From Lichina pygmaea (Eukaryota > Ascomycota > Lichinomycetes > Lichinales > Lichinaceae), in NCBI GenBank assembly GCA_963422465.1, contig OY730170.1, positions 3,138,379-3,202,378 of the forward strand: a DNA stretch of 64,000 nt, written 5' to 3'. The position numbers and the translations under genes were made by a program. The notes below the pieces were generated by a model. It had not been told where the DNA came from. It made no database searches and saw nothing but the letters and a program-made list of their open reading frames with translations. Shown in pieces: positions 43,101-55,030 of this stretch (the first letter of the stretch is position 1; the number at the start of each line of letters is the position of its first letter).

Positions 43101-45332
43101 CTGCAGCAGCACGGGGAAGGTCGGGTTCGCCTTGGCGATGTTGACGACCTGCTGGATGCCGTCGATCGAGCCGGGCTTGAAGGCGATGTGCTTGAGCCCG
43201 AGCGTCTGGATGTACTCGTTGGCGACCTCGATGGACGGGACGCCGGCGCCGATGGTCAGGCCCTGGATCGGCACGCCGCTGGCGCGCAGCTGGCCGACGA
43301 GAGGGATCTGCCAGGCCATGGCGAACGGGTTCACGTAGATGAGGTTCACGGCGATGCCGCGGCCGGCGGGGGTCGCCTTCTCGATCTTGTCGACGGCGTC
43401 GGCCATCATCTTGGCCATGAAGTAGCCGCCGCCGCCGAGCTCGATGTGGTAGCCGGCGTTCATGGCGGCGGCGACGAAGTCCCACGGCACCGTGCACGGG
43501 GTCATGCCGGCGACCATGATCGGGGGCAGGCCCAGGGTCCGGCTCATGCGGGTGTCGACGTAGGTCCGGCCGGCCGAGGTCCGGACCAGCTTCGGACCGT
43601 GCTCGCGGACCCAGTCGACGGCGTACTTGACGGCGTGGCCCTCGTCGCGGTCGAAGAGCTCGGGCTTGTAGCCGACCTCGGGGTTGGCGCCGTCGACGGT
43701 GCCGGTCAGGATGATGCGGACGCCGGTGCCCTCCTTGTTGCGGTTCGTCAGGACTCCGAGGCCGGAGATGCCGCCGGGGCCGAAGTCGAGGATGTGGGTG
43801 GCGCGCGGGAAGGCGGTGGCGCGCTCCCAGTGGACGGGGTCCTGCGTCACCATGCGGACGAGGGCCGGCACGACGTCGCGGTCGCCGTGGTCGCGCAGGT
43901 CGGCGCCGGTGTGGGTGTCGTACACGGCGATGGCCAGGCTCCCGCCGGGCAGGACGATGTCGCGGACGTCGCGCTCGGCCCGGGTCGTGGCCTCGGCGAG
44001 GTAGGGGCTGTGGAAGGGCGCGGTGATGGGGAGGAAGCGGTTGACGAAGCGGATCTTTCGCTCGGTGAAGGGAACGCGGGTCTGATCCAGGCCGGTCGGG
44101 GCCTTGACCTTGCGCAGCCGCAGGTTGAGGCCGTACAGCGAGATGGGCGGGCCGGTCACGACCAGGTTGCGGGCGCTGTTGATGAGCGAGACGGCGACGT
44201 GGCGATCCGCGGGCAGGTGGTGGTTCGTGGCGTCGACGTGCTCCTGGACGGCGGCCTGCGAGAGGTCTCGGATGCTCAGCATCGGCGTCGGCGTGCCCTC
44301 GCCGTTGTCGATCGAGTCCTGCAGCACCGACGGCGCGAGCGAGGTGCGCGGGTAGGCCTGCTGGCTCCGGGCGCCGATCCAGAAGAGCACCGTCAGCGCC
44401 CGCTTGGTCGCGTCGATGAAAGACGGCCACGAGTCGGCCGAGGCGATGTAGGCGGCCGTCACGATGCCCTGCGAGTGGCCGGTCGTGCCGACGAAGCGTT
44501 CGCGCAGCTGGCCGGGCGCCTTGCCGAGCACCTGGCACGCGACGCTGTAGTGGGCGAGCTGGACGAGGCCGATCAGGGGCAGGCTGACCGGAGCCGAGAC
44601 GAGGTAGTCCGTGTCGGGCTGGCTCGCGCGGTCCTCGAGCCAGCGTAAGACGTCCAAGCCCTTGGGGTACATCTTCTCGGCCCGGTCGTCTCGCGAGAGC
44701 GACTGCAGGAGCTCGGCGCACATGACGATGAAGTCACCGACGAAGGACGGATAGGTGCTGTAGACCTGGCGGAGCTCGTCGAAGTACTCCTCGATGTTGC
44801 CCTGGCCGCCGAAGACGCCGAACAGCCGGGCCTCGCCCTCGGCCGCGGCGCGGAACAGGGCCGACTCGTGGGCCTTGATCGGCCGACCACTGGCGGCGCG
44901 AGCGGCGTAGTACGACCGCACGACCAGCAGCTTCTTCTGCTCGATGCCCGGGAGCGACGCGGCGACGGCGTGGACCTCGTTGCCCCGCAGAAAGGCGCGC
45001 TCGAACTCGTTCAGGACGAGCTTCACCACGTCGGCGAAGGAGTTCTGAGGGTCGTCGTCGCCCTGATCGACGAGCTGAGCGGCATGGCCCATGAAGCGAG
45101 CGACGAGCTCGACCACGGACGACGGCTCGTCGTCCTGCGCGAGCTCGTCCGTCGGGGCCGGCAGAGACGACGAGAAGGCATCCTTGAGCTGCGACGCTTG
45201 GAAGTGGAGCGTGGTCGGGATGGAGAAGGTGTACTCCAGCGAGCCGTGGGTGATGGTCAACGGCCGCAGCGACGACGACGACCGCGGCGTCGAGGCCCCG
45301 GTGTGGGGACCGGTCTGGGGGTTGCCGTACAT
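38678..45332 (-). CDS. FAS1: Fatty acid synthase beta subunit (FAS1)
   Basis: Exons on minus: 45,332-40,130, 39,975-39,487, 39,414-39,299, 39,220-38,798 and 38,731-38,678 (6285 nt, 2094 aa). The start [12 protein letters not shown] matches the fungal family; a longer upstream reading exists but is not conserved. Domains in order: acetyltransferase (GHSQG Ser at about 285), FMN enoyl reductase (from about 590, [14 protein letters not shown]), MaoC-type dehydratase ([10 protein letters not shown] at about 1590), and malonyl/palmitoyl transferase ([13 protein letters not shown] at about 1697, GHSLGEY at about 1840). With the alpha subunit it forms the alpha6-beta6 cytosolic complex making palmitoyl- and stearoyl-CoA. 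Intron 1 (39,976-40,129) contains a (CAG)29 tract starting right at its donor. The last exon encodes only 17 residues (WEKYEDP...). Confidence 0.97.
40038..40124 (-). repeat. (CAG)29 trinucleotide repeat inside FAS1 intron 1
   Basis: 29 perfect CTG units on +, CAG on the coding strand. On the coding strand the intron begins GTAAGCAGCAG..., so the repeat starts within the donor consensus. If the intron is retained, the frame reads poly-Gln and then shifts, because the intron (154 bp) is not a multiple of three. Confidence 0.95.
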
Positions 45333-46805
45333 CGTCGAGCAGGGTGTCGCAGGAGCGGCGAAGAGAGAACCTGAACGGCTGGAGAGCCACTCCGGATCAG
45401 TTACCGAAGGTGGGGTTGAGATGCGGTCGAGGTCGACTGAAGGTGTAGAGAGCAGCTCACTCTCACGATCCGGAGAGCGGAGCTCCGTTATCCTGCCTCG
45501 TCGTCTCGGTCGTCTCTCCTCTTTCTCTCGACGTGCCTTCCACCGTCGAGCTCCCCGCAAGATCACGCCCCGGAAAGTGTTCACAGCTCTGTCGATGGAC
45601 CTCCGGCAGAGAAGACCGGGCGGATTCCAGTTGTAAATGGGGAAACGAGAAGAGATTGGGACTGCTGATTGCCCCGTCGTCTTGCTCGTGCGAGCTGCTC
45701 GTCTGCGTGAAATCGGCGTGCAATCGGCGTAGACACTTTTTTTGTCGAGGGTCTGGCCTCAACCGGTCGTCGGCCCGTTAGGAAAATTATTTTTCCGATC
45801 GGTTGAGCTGCACAGGCCCCCGAGACGACCCGCCATCTGGGCCAAGCTTTCTTCAAGGGTTGGGGGTGGGGTCGGCTTGTGTCCCTCGTACGTACGCATT
45901 CATCGAGTACGGAAGTACTCTGGTTGGGATGGTACTTCCAGCCCTTTCATCGATCTGGTGCAAGTTTGCAGATGGGGCAACGTCTCTCGAGAAGCTGTGG
46001 ACGTTACGACACGACTTTTGTAGGGTACAGGATAGATACCTATACTTTCGGTTCTGTATCTGCTAGAGTATCAGTATCTGTAAAGTTCTGTTTCCTTGAT
46101 CCCTCTAGGGTCAAATTTTTGTTGGATGTCGGGCGTTTGGCCCCAACCTACGCCAAGGTACAAGTACTTGAGACGAACTTAGCACTCGCTCTTCATTTCG
46201 CACTACTTATGCAATTCACCCATGGAAATGGCGTTCATGTGAAGAACTAGTGAAATCACGGCTGAAGGAGCAAAAGTAGAGACCATTGCTCCTGTTGTCA
46301 TCACGATAGAACAACTTGCACTTCCACCCGGGCTTTGGCTCTAGCTCTCCTCCTCCATCGTCTCTTCCCAAGCTCCTCAATCATCTTCCTCTCCGTCAAT
46401 TCTTCGAAGATAAAGCGAGGGACGGAATCTTCTTTCGACCTACCGAGGAAAGAAAAAAAAGGCGCGGAATCTCGACGGCAGAGATCGACACTTTCGCCTT
46501 GACGGGAGCTACTCCACTCCGCCATTCGGTACGCCCTCCCTCGAGTTTGTCGTCGTCAGAAATGGAGACTCCCTTACTTTAGCCACATATCCGAGAGTCT
46601 CGTTGCTGGTCCTGATCTTCTCACGCAAAGAAGGCGTGATAGCAGACCATCTCCCTCCGGACCGGAGAGGCTGTTGTTGATGGTGGGACCAGAAGCTCCT
46701 CCGATCGATCTCGCTGTGACGGAGAAGTGAAGAGCTGGTCGTCCAACGGCCATCCCATACCCAAGAAGCTCCATCGCCGCTCCAGACGCCCGCACCTCGC
46801 CCATC
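45333..46805. promoter_or_regulatory. Shared divergent promoter of FAS1 and FAS2
   Basis: 1473 bp separate the two start codons, with no ORF of coding character. A minus-strand TTCTTCACATGAAC (46,234-46,247) resembles the yeast inositol/choline-responsive element core (TTCACATG) that drives FAS1 and FAS2 there. Whether an Ino2/Ino4-like factor acts in this fungus is unknown. Pyrimidine-rich tracts lie near both ends. Confidence 0.55.
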
Positions 46806-49800
46806 ATGCGGCCCGAGGTCGAGCAGGAGCTCGCCCATACGCTTCTCGTCGAGCTGTTGGCCTACCAATTCGCCTCGCCCGTGAGATGGATCGAGACCCA
46901 GGACGTCATCTTGGCCGACCAGACGGCCGAGAGGCTCGTCGAGATCGGTCCGGCCGATACGCTCGGTGGCATGGCCAAGCGGACGCTCGCTTCCAAGTAC
47001 GAGGCCTACGATTCGGCACGATCGTTGCAGCGCCAGATCCTCTGCTACAACAAGGATGCAAGAGAGATCTACTACGACGTCGAGCCTGTTCAGGACGAGC
47101 CTCCGTCGGCCCAGGACCAGCCGGCTCCCGCCAGCTCGTCCGCGGCGCCTGCAGCCTCGGCCGCCGTGGCCGCCGTGCCTGCCCCGGCGCCCAGCTCAGG
47201 CCCTGCTGCCCAAGTCGCTGACGCTCCGGTGGCCGCCGTCGACGTTCTCAGGGCCCTGATCGCACAGAAGCTCAAGAAGCCGCTCATGGATGTGCCGCTG
47301 AGCAAGGCCATCAAAGATCTCGTCGGAGGTGTGTACTGGAGCGTCCGTTTGGGCCTTCGGGTGACCTCTTCCCTGTCGGCATCGGTTCTTCTCTCCTTCT
47401 CGCCTCTCGTGTGCTGACGCGGTCGGTTAGGCAAATCGACGTTGCAGAACGAGATCCTCGGAGATCTAGGCAAGGAGTTCGGATCGACGCCGGAGAAGCC
47501 TGAGGATACGCCGCTCGACGAGTTGGGAGCGTCGATCCAGGCCACCTTCAACGGCCAGCTGGGCAAGCAATCCTCTTCGCTCATCGCGAGGCTGATCTCG
47601 TCCAAGATGCCCGGCGGCTTCAACATCACCGCCGTCCGCAAGTACCTCGAGACTCGGTGGGGCTTGGGCCCGGGCCGCCAGGACGGTGTGCTCCTCTTGG
47701 CCCTGACCGCCGAGCCTCCCGCCCGCCTGGGATCCGAGACCGACGCGAAGGCCTACCTCGACGACGCTTCCCAGAAGTACGCCTCTCTGGCGGGGATCAG
47801 TCTGTCATCCCCCGCCGCGGCCGGAGACGGCGCGGCCGGGGCTGGCGGCATGATGATGGATCCGGCCGCCATCGACGCTCTGACCAAGGGCCAGCGAGCC
47901 CTCTTCAAGCAACAGCTCGAACTGTTGGCCCGCTACCTCAAGACCGACCTCCGAGCCGGCGACAAGGCTTTCGTCGGCTCCCAGCAGACCCAGCTGGCCC
48001 TGCAGGCTCAGCTCGATCTCTGGACGGTCGAGCACGGCGAGCTCTACGCCGACGGTATCGCCCCGGTCTTCGACTCGTTGAAGGCGCGCGTCTACGACTC
48101 GTCGTGGAATTGGGCTCGGCAGGACGCCCTCAGCATGTACTACGACATCATCTTCGGCCGCCTCAAGGCCGTCGATCGGGAGATCGTCAGTCGCTGCATG
48201 CGCATCATGAACCGCTCGAACCCGACCCTCTTGGACTTCATGCAGTACCACATCGACAACTGTCCGACCCAGCGCGGCGAGACGTACCAGCTCGCCAAGG
48301 AGCTCGGCCACCAGCTGATCGAGAACTGCAAGGACGTGCTCGGCGTGGCGCCGGTCTACCGAGACGTCGCCTACCCGACCGGACCTCGCACCGCGATCGA
48401 CGCTCGCGGCAACGTCGACTACGCCGAGGTTCCCCGTTCGAGCGTCCGCAAGCTGGAGCATTACGTGCGCGAGATGGCCGATGGCGGTAAGATCTCCGAG
48501 TACAGCAACCGAACCAAGGTCCAGAGCGACCTCGGCCGGCTGTACAAGCTAGTCCGGCAGCAACACAAGCTGTCCAAGTCCTCGCAGCTCCAGATCAAGA
48601 GCCTCTACGGTAACGTCATCCGAGCCATGGCCATGAACGAGGGTCAGATCGTGCCGCTCGAGAACGGCAAGGCGAAGGAGGGCAACGGCCCCCATGTCGC
48701 CTCCGCCACCGCCACCGCCGCCGCCGCCGCCAACAAGAGGAGGGCCTCGCCCAACGGACCCCGTAACGGCAACAACGGACACGCGAAGCCCAACAAGACC
48801 GAGACCGTTCCGTTCCTCCACCTGCGCCGGAAGAAAGGCGACGGTTGGGAGTACAGCAAGAAGCTGACGGGCGTCTACCTCGACTGCCTGCAGGAGGCGG
48901 CCAAGGTCGGCGTCACGTTTCAGCGCAAGAACGTGCTCATGACCGGTGCCGGCGCCGGCTCCATCGGCGCCGAGGTGCTCTCGGGCCTGATCAGCGGCGG
49001 CGCCAAGGTCATCGTCACCACGAGCCGCTTCTCGCCCAAGGTCACCGAGTACTACCAGTCCATGTTCGCCAGCTTCGGTGCGCGCGGCGCTCAGCTCGTC
49101 GTCGTCCCCTTCAACCAGGGCAGCAAGCAGGACGTCGAGGCGCTCGTCGAGTACGTGTACGACGCCAAGAAGGGTCTCGGCTGGGATCTCGACTTCATCG
49201 TTCCCTTCGCCGCCATCCCCGAGAACGGGCGCGAGATCGACGGCATCGACTCCAAGTCGGAGCTCGCGCACCGCATCATGTTGACGAACCTGCTCCGCCT
49301 GCTCGGCTGCGTCAAGGCGCAGAAGCAGGCCCACGGCTACGAGACCCGGCCGGCCCAGGTCGTCTTGCCCCTCTCGCCCAACCACGGCACCTTCGGCAAC
49401 GACGGCCTGTACTCCGAGTCCAAGCTGGCGCTCGAGACGCTCTTCAACCGATGGTACTCGGAGAGCTGGGGCAACTTCCTCACCATCTGCGGCGCCGTCA
49501 TCGGCTGGACCCGCGGCACCGGTCTCATGAGCGGCAACAACGTCGTGGCCGAGGGCGTCGAGAAGCTGGGCGTGCGCACCTTCTCGCAGCAGGAGATGGC
49601 CTTCAACCTGCTCGGGCTCATGTCGGCCAGCATCGTCGACCTGTGTCAGGTCGAGCCTGTCTTCGCCGACCTCAACGGCGGCCTGCAGTTCATCCCGAAG
49701 CTGAAGGACCTCATGACCAACCTTCGCAAGGACATCCTCAGCACGAGCGAGATCCGCAAGGCCGTGACGAAGGAGACCGCAATCGAGAACAAGATCGTCA

Positions 49801-52640
49801 ACGGCGCGAGCAGCGAGGCGCTGTACACGAAGGTCGAGGTCCAACCTCGCGCCAACATCAGGTACGAGTTCCCCGAGCTGCCGAGCTGGACGGACACCAT
49901 CGAGCCCCTCGGTCGGGACCTCAAGGGCATGGTCGATCTCCGACGGGTCGTCGTCGTCACCGGCTTCTCCGAGGTCGGACCCTGGGGCAACTCGCGGACG
50001 AGGTGGGAGATGGAAGCCCACGGCGAGTTCTCGCTCGAGGGCTGCATCGAGATGGCCTGGATGATGGGCCTCATCAGGAACCACAACGGGCCCCTCAAAG
50101 GCCGGATGTACGCCGGCTGGGTCGACGCCAAGACCGGCTCGCCTGTGGACGACAAGGACGTCAAAGCGCAGTACGAGAAGCACATCCTCGAGCACTCGGG
50201 CATCCGCCTGATCGAGCCCGAGCTTTTCAAGGGCTACGACCCGAAGAAGAAGAAGATGCTGCAGGAGGTCGTCATCGAGGAGGATCTCGATCCCTTCGAG
50301 GCCTCCAAGGAGACGGCCGAGGAGTTCAAACGCGAGCACGGCGAGATGGTCGAGATCTTCGAGATCCCGGCGTCTGGCGAGTACACGGTGCGTCTCAAGA
50401 GAGGCGCCACGCTCCTCGTCCCCAAGGCGCTGCGGTTCGACCGCCTCGTCGCCGGCCAGATCCCCACCGGCTGGGACGCGCGCAAGTACGGCATCCCCGA
50501 GGACATCATCCAGCAGGTCGATCCGGTGACGTTGTACGTCCTCGTCTGCACCGTCGAGGCCCTGCTCACCTCCGGCATCACGGACCCGTACGAGTTCTAC
50601 AAGTACGTCCACATGTCAGAGGTCGGCAACTGCGTCGGCTCCGGCATCGGCGGCACCACGGCGCTCCGGGGCATGTACAAGGATCGCTTCCTCGACAAGC
50701 CCCTGCAGAACGACATCCTGCAGGAGTCGTTCATCAACACCATGAGCGCCTGGGTCAACATGCTGCTCCTCTCGTCCACCGGTCCGATCAAGACCCCGGT
50801 CGGCGCGTGCGCGACGGCGGTCGAATCGATCGACATTGGCTACGACACGATCGTCGAGGGCAAGGCGAGGGTGTGCCTCGTCGGCGGTTTCGACGACTTT
50901 CAAGAGGAAGGCTCGTACGAGTTCGCCAACATGAAAGCGACGAGCAACGCCCAGGACGAGTTCGCCCACGGCCGCACGCCGCGCGAGATGTCGCGGCCCA
51001 CGACGACGACCCGAAACGGCTTCATGGAGTCGCAGGGGTGCGGCATGCAGATCATCATGGACGCCCAGCTCGCCGTGGACATGGGCGTTCCCATCTACGG
51101 CGTCCTCGCCTTCACGGCCACGGCCACCGACAAGATCGGCCGGTCCGTACCGGCCCCGGGCCAGGGCGTCTTGACCACGGCGCGCGAGAAGCCGTCGAGT
51201 TTCCCGTCGCCGTTGCTGAACATCAAGTACCGCAAACGTCAGCTCGACCTCCGCAAGGCGCACATCAAGCAGTGGCAAGAGTCGGAACTCATGTACCTTC
51301 AAGAGGAGCTCGCGGCCATGAAGGCGCAGCAGGGCCAAGAGATGATCGACGAGACCGAGTACATGCGGGAACGGGCCGAGCACATTCGGCGCGACGCTCG
51401 TCGGCAGGAGCGCGAGGCACTGGATAGCCTCGGCAATAGCTTCTGGAAAGGCGACTCGCGCATCGCCCCCCTGCGCGGCGCCTTGGCGACCTGGGGTCTG
51501 ACGATCGACGACCTCGCCGTCGCGTCGTTCCACGGCACGTCGACCGTGGCCAACGACAAGAACGAGTCGGAAGTCATCTGCAAGCAGATGGCTCATCTCG
51601 GCCGCAAGAAGGGCAACGCCCTCCTGGGCATCTTCCAGAAGTACCTCACCGGTCATCCCAAGGGCGCGGCCGGCGCCTGGATGTTCAACGGTTGCCTGCA
51701 GGTTCTGAACAGCGGCCTGGTGCCTGGCAACCGAAACGCCGACAATATCGACAAGGCGCTCGAGCAGTTTGAGTACATTGTGTATCCGAGCCGCAGCATC
51801 CAGACGGATGGCGTCAAGGCCTTCTCGGTCACCTCGTTTGGGTTCGGACAAAAGGGTGCTCAGGCGATCGGCGTCCATCCGAGGTACCTCTTCGCGACGC
51901 TGGACGAGTCTACGTACCAGACATACCGGCAGAAGGTCGAAGCGAGGCAGAAGAAGGCCTATCGGTACTTCCATCACGCCCTCGTCACCAACACCCTCTT
52001 CGTCGCGAAGGACAAGTCGCCGTATGCAGAGGGTCAGCAGGATGCCGTCTTCTTGAACCCGGACGCCCGCGTCTCGTTCGACAAGAAGTCGGCCGGTCTG
52101 ACCTACGCGTCGGCCCAACCTCGGTCGTCTGCGGAGAAGGCCGGCGTCGACGACACTCGGCGCATGGTCGAGCAGCTCGCCAAGGCGACGGCTGGCTCGA
52201 GCACGAAGGTCGGCGTTGACGTCGAGAGCATCGAGGCGATCAACGTTGGCAACGAGACGTTTGTCGAGAGGAACTTTACAGACAAGGAGCAGCAATACTG
52301 TCGCCAAGCACCGTCCCCGCAGGCGTCGTTTGCCGGTCGGTGGAGTGCCAAGGAAGCCGTGTTCAAGGCTCTCGGTGTCGCGAGCAAGGGTGCCGGAGCG
52401 GCGATGCGAGAGATTGAGGTCATCAACGACGAGAAGGGGGCGCCGGTCGTCACGGTAAGTCGTACAGCTGCCATGTGACTTGTTGCCATCCAAAAGTTCT
52501 TCATCCTGACCGTTTACTCTTCTACACAGCTTTACGGCGACGCCGAGGCCGCGGCGAAGAAGGCCGGCGTCAAGGCGGTCGAGGTCAGCATCAGCCACAG
52601 CGACAATCAGGCCATCGCCATTGCCGTGTCGAATTTTTGA
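46806..52640 (+). CDS. FAS2: Fatty acid synthase alpha subunit (FAS2)
   Basis: Exons 46,806-47,328, 47,431-52,454 and 52,530-52,640 (1885 aa); introns of 102 and 75 bp. The start [28 protein letters not shown] is the family N-terminus. Domains: N-terminal piece of the MPT domain; an Ala/Pro linker; the acyl carrier protein, with the phosphopantetheine Ser in GGKSTLQNE (about residue 177, right after intron 1); ketoreductase ([12 protein letters not shown] at about 678, YSESKLA); ketosynthase (active Cys in GACATA at about 1300, HGTST and GHPKGAAG histidines at about 1541 and 1582); and a C-terminal phosphopantetheinyl transferase ([19 protein letters not shown]) that activates the carrier domain. 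An Ala-rich, low-complexity insert lies near 48,700. It is transcribed divergently from FAS1, which suggests joint control of subunit amounts. Confidence 0.98.
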
Positions 52641-53392
52641 GTACGTTAGGCGCGCAGCAATAGACCTTTTTTAATCTTTGTTTCTCTTATATATCGTTAG
52701 TTCGTTCTTGGCCTCTTCCTCCGCCCTTTCCGTCGCCGGACAGACATGCCCCTTGGCTCTTCGTCGGGGAGCTGCCATAGCCATCCGCCAGGCAGCACCT
52801 TGGACATAGACATCTCTACACACGTACTTTTGTACGTTACAAGTTCTTGCCGGTCCGTGGGGCAACCCACGGGATGTGTTCGACCCTCCGCACGCCTTCC
52901 GTGCCCGATTCATCCGTCCTCGAGCTCGGTATGCGCCCCTTCTCCGTCGCGGCTCTTCGTCCTCTTCGTTCAGTGTCTTTTTCTTCTTTCCGTGCTCTAC
53001 TCTCCATCCACGTAGTCTATGGTCCATCCACGGGATCCATGGTGTTCATAGCATCCGTAATCCATCCTCCACGGTATCCACAACCCACCATCCATAATCT
53101 ACCCAGAACCTACTGTATCCCTGCCGGTGCACATCCCCCTCCCCCTGTCCTCCTGGGCCGCCTGCGAGTGCTCCGGAACGTCCTTGCAGGGACCGCTCGC
53201 AGTACGTACTCCGAGGCGTCGAGAGACTGATGGGCTCTGTTCCCTTGTCTGGACCCACGGCCAGACGTTCCCCACACTGTGGCTCAGTCACTGCTGTACG
53301 TATTATGGGAGGTTGCGTAGAGAGACGTGGTCTCTGCTGTCAGATCCGTCTTACCGGAGTGGCGTGGTCAAGTCTTGTGTTCTAGCTCACAT
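52641..53392. other. Intergenic DNA downstream of FAS2
   Basis: FAS2 downstream region. Loose ATCCA/CCATCC repeats occur at about 53,005-53,095. The left copy of the LINE target duplication (GTTCTAGCTCACAT, 53,379-53,392) ends the stretch. No gene seen. Confidence 0.6.
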
Positions 53393-55016
53393 TGGTAATT
53401 GGTAATTGGTATTCCTACTCCATTCTAGTGCTAGTTATCTAGACTATGCTGGGTCAGCTATGAAAATTAAGCAAGGAAAACCCTAGGCCTGCTAGGGTGA
53501 AAAACCTCCTTCTGCAGTGCCTGGCCAGCACTATCCTGTCGAGATGCTGTAGAACGTGGGGGGTGGCTGGCTAGCAGCCAGCTTCCAGCTGCTCCTGAGC
53601 CCAGGAGAACTGGGGGAGAATGCCTTGTCGGAGGATCCACGCTGTGAGGGCGGCGGCGGGCCGTGGTCGGGATGTCAAAGCCTGGTAGTCAGTGGTGGCA
53701 GCTGCTAGATACAGGCTTCGCCGTGCTCGGAGGAGGCGTGGACAGTCTAGAACCACGTGTTTGGCTGTCTCCCACGGCGCTCCGCAGCTGCACGCCGGTG
53801 TGGGGAAGCCGGGCACCCGTCGCTTGCAGAGGAATGCCGCCAGTCCAATCTTGCCTGTGCGGACCTGCGTCAGAATACTGCTCTGCGCCTTCGACAGGCC
53901 GGCGTGTAGCCGGAGGACCGACCGGTACAGCATCTTGCTGGGCTTCCAGTTGTCTCCGCCTCCGGGGTCCGGGTCCAGTGTCTGTGTTGTTGGCGGGGGG
54001 CCTCCATGCAGTTGGTGCCAGCGCTCCCAGCACCATTGCTCTGCCAGCTGGTATGCCTGCCAAACTGACCGCGGAAGGGGGGTGTTCGGCATGGTGACAG
54101 CGGGGGGCGGGGGTGGTCCATCAGACCACGGGGGGATGCTGAGCCTCACCGTCGAGTCCTCCATGGTTCTTCGTGGCCACAGGGTTGTTTTGGCCCACTG
54201 TTGGCGGTGCTGGCCCGGAGTGACGCCAGGGCAGCGCCGGCGGCCTCACCTCGGGGCAAGCTGATGCTGGATTCTGGCACAGGCCTCCTGGATCTCAGCT
54301 TGTACCCCGGAGGCCTCCATCCGGGCACACACCTGTAGCTGTAGACATGCGATGTGTGTGCGGAGAGGTGGGACTGCCACTTCAGCTTCCAGCTGTTGCC
54401 AGCTGGTCACCTTGTAGCCGCCGGTGACTGTCCGGAGGCAGCCCTGTTGTCAACATTCCAGTGCGTCGCCAATCCAGTGACAGTTTGCCAGCCGAAGGAG
54501 GCCCTCCGTAGGTGCCCAGATTGTCACTCCGTAGGTGATGGCCGGGCGCACTACTGCACTGTAAATTAGCCATGCCTTAGCGAAGGTGGCTCCCCAGGTG
54601 GACCCTGCAGTCGCGGTGAGAGCGCGGCTCTGTTGCGCTGCCTTCTCTGCAGTGCGCTTGACATGAGGGCCCCAGCAGAGCTTTGAGTCCAGGAGGACCC
54701 CAAGGATCCAGACAGATTGCTGCGGCTCCTTGTCAATACCCTCCAGGTTGACTCCCGCTGCCATGTTGAACCGCTTCGGGGATCGGGTCAGGTGCATGAG
54801 TTCGTATTTGTGCGGAGTGAAAGCGGCCCCATGGCGGCGTGCCCACGTCATGCAGCCACAGTGTACCCGCTCCAGTGCCCTGCAATTGCTCTCTGTGTCC
54901 TTGCCGACCACCAGGATGTTGACGTCGTCCACAAACCCAACGCCCGACACCTTCCCATTGCTGCGCACGCAGAAGTTCACTAGAGCCTTGTTAAAGAACA
55001 GGAAGAGAATGGGGGA
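53393..55016 (-). mobile_element. 5'-truncated LINE (second family) with a 14-bp target duplication
   Basis: 1624 bp on the minus strand, flanked by perfect 14-bp duplications GTTCTAGCTCACAT (53,379-53,392 and 55,017-55,030). The 3' end (low coordinates) carries a tandem tail reading ACCAATT-type repeats instead of poly(A). The 5' end is truncated inside the reverse transcriptase domain, as happens when target-primed reverse transcription stops early. Its protein is related to, but clearly different from, the LINE at 3250-8552. Confidence 0.9.
53571..54980 (-). pseudogene. Reverse transcriptase C-terminal part of the truncated LINE
   Basis: One minus-strand frame from about 55,016 to 53,571. 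It begins just before the catalytic box (VGFVDDVNIL), then WARRHGAAFTPHKYELMHL, SAVVRPAITYGVTIW, and a C-terminal Cys motif (FPTPACSCGAPWETAKHVVLDC) as in Tad-clade elements. Two TGA stops interrupt it, at 54,448-54,450 and near 54,258. In both places the neighbouring codons suggest an original CGA. There is no start codon of its own and no endonuclease, so it is dead. Confidence 0.85.
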
Positions 55017-55030
55017 GTTCTAGCTCACAT

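Noticed and set aside
39939-44648. 1569-codon plus-strand ORF opposite FAS1
   Set aside because: Shadow of the GC-rich FAS1 codon pattern on the other strand; no domain and biased composition (Asp/Leu/Val/Arg).
45333-45584. FAS1 start at 45,584
   Set aside because: The added 84 residues are Arg/Ser-rich and not family-like, while [12 protein letters not shown] at 45,332 matches the usual fungal beginning.
48549-50612. 687-codon minus-strand ORF opposite FAS2
   Set aside because: Same antisense shadow effect; the plus strand encodes conserved FAS2 ketoreductase and ketosynthase sequence.
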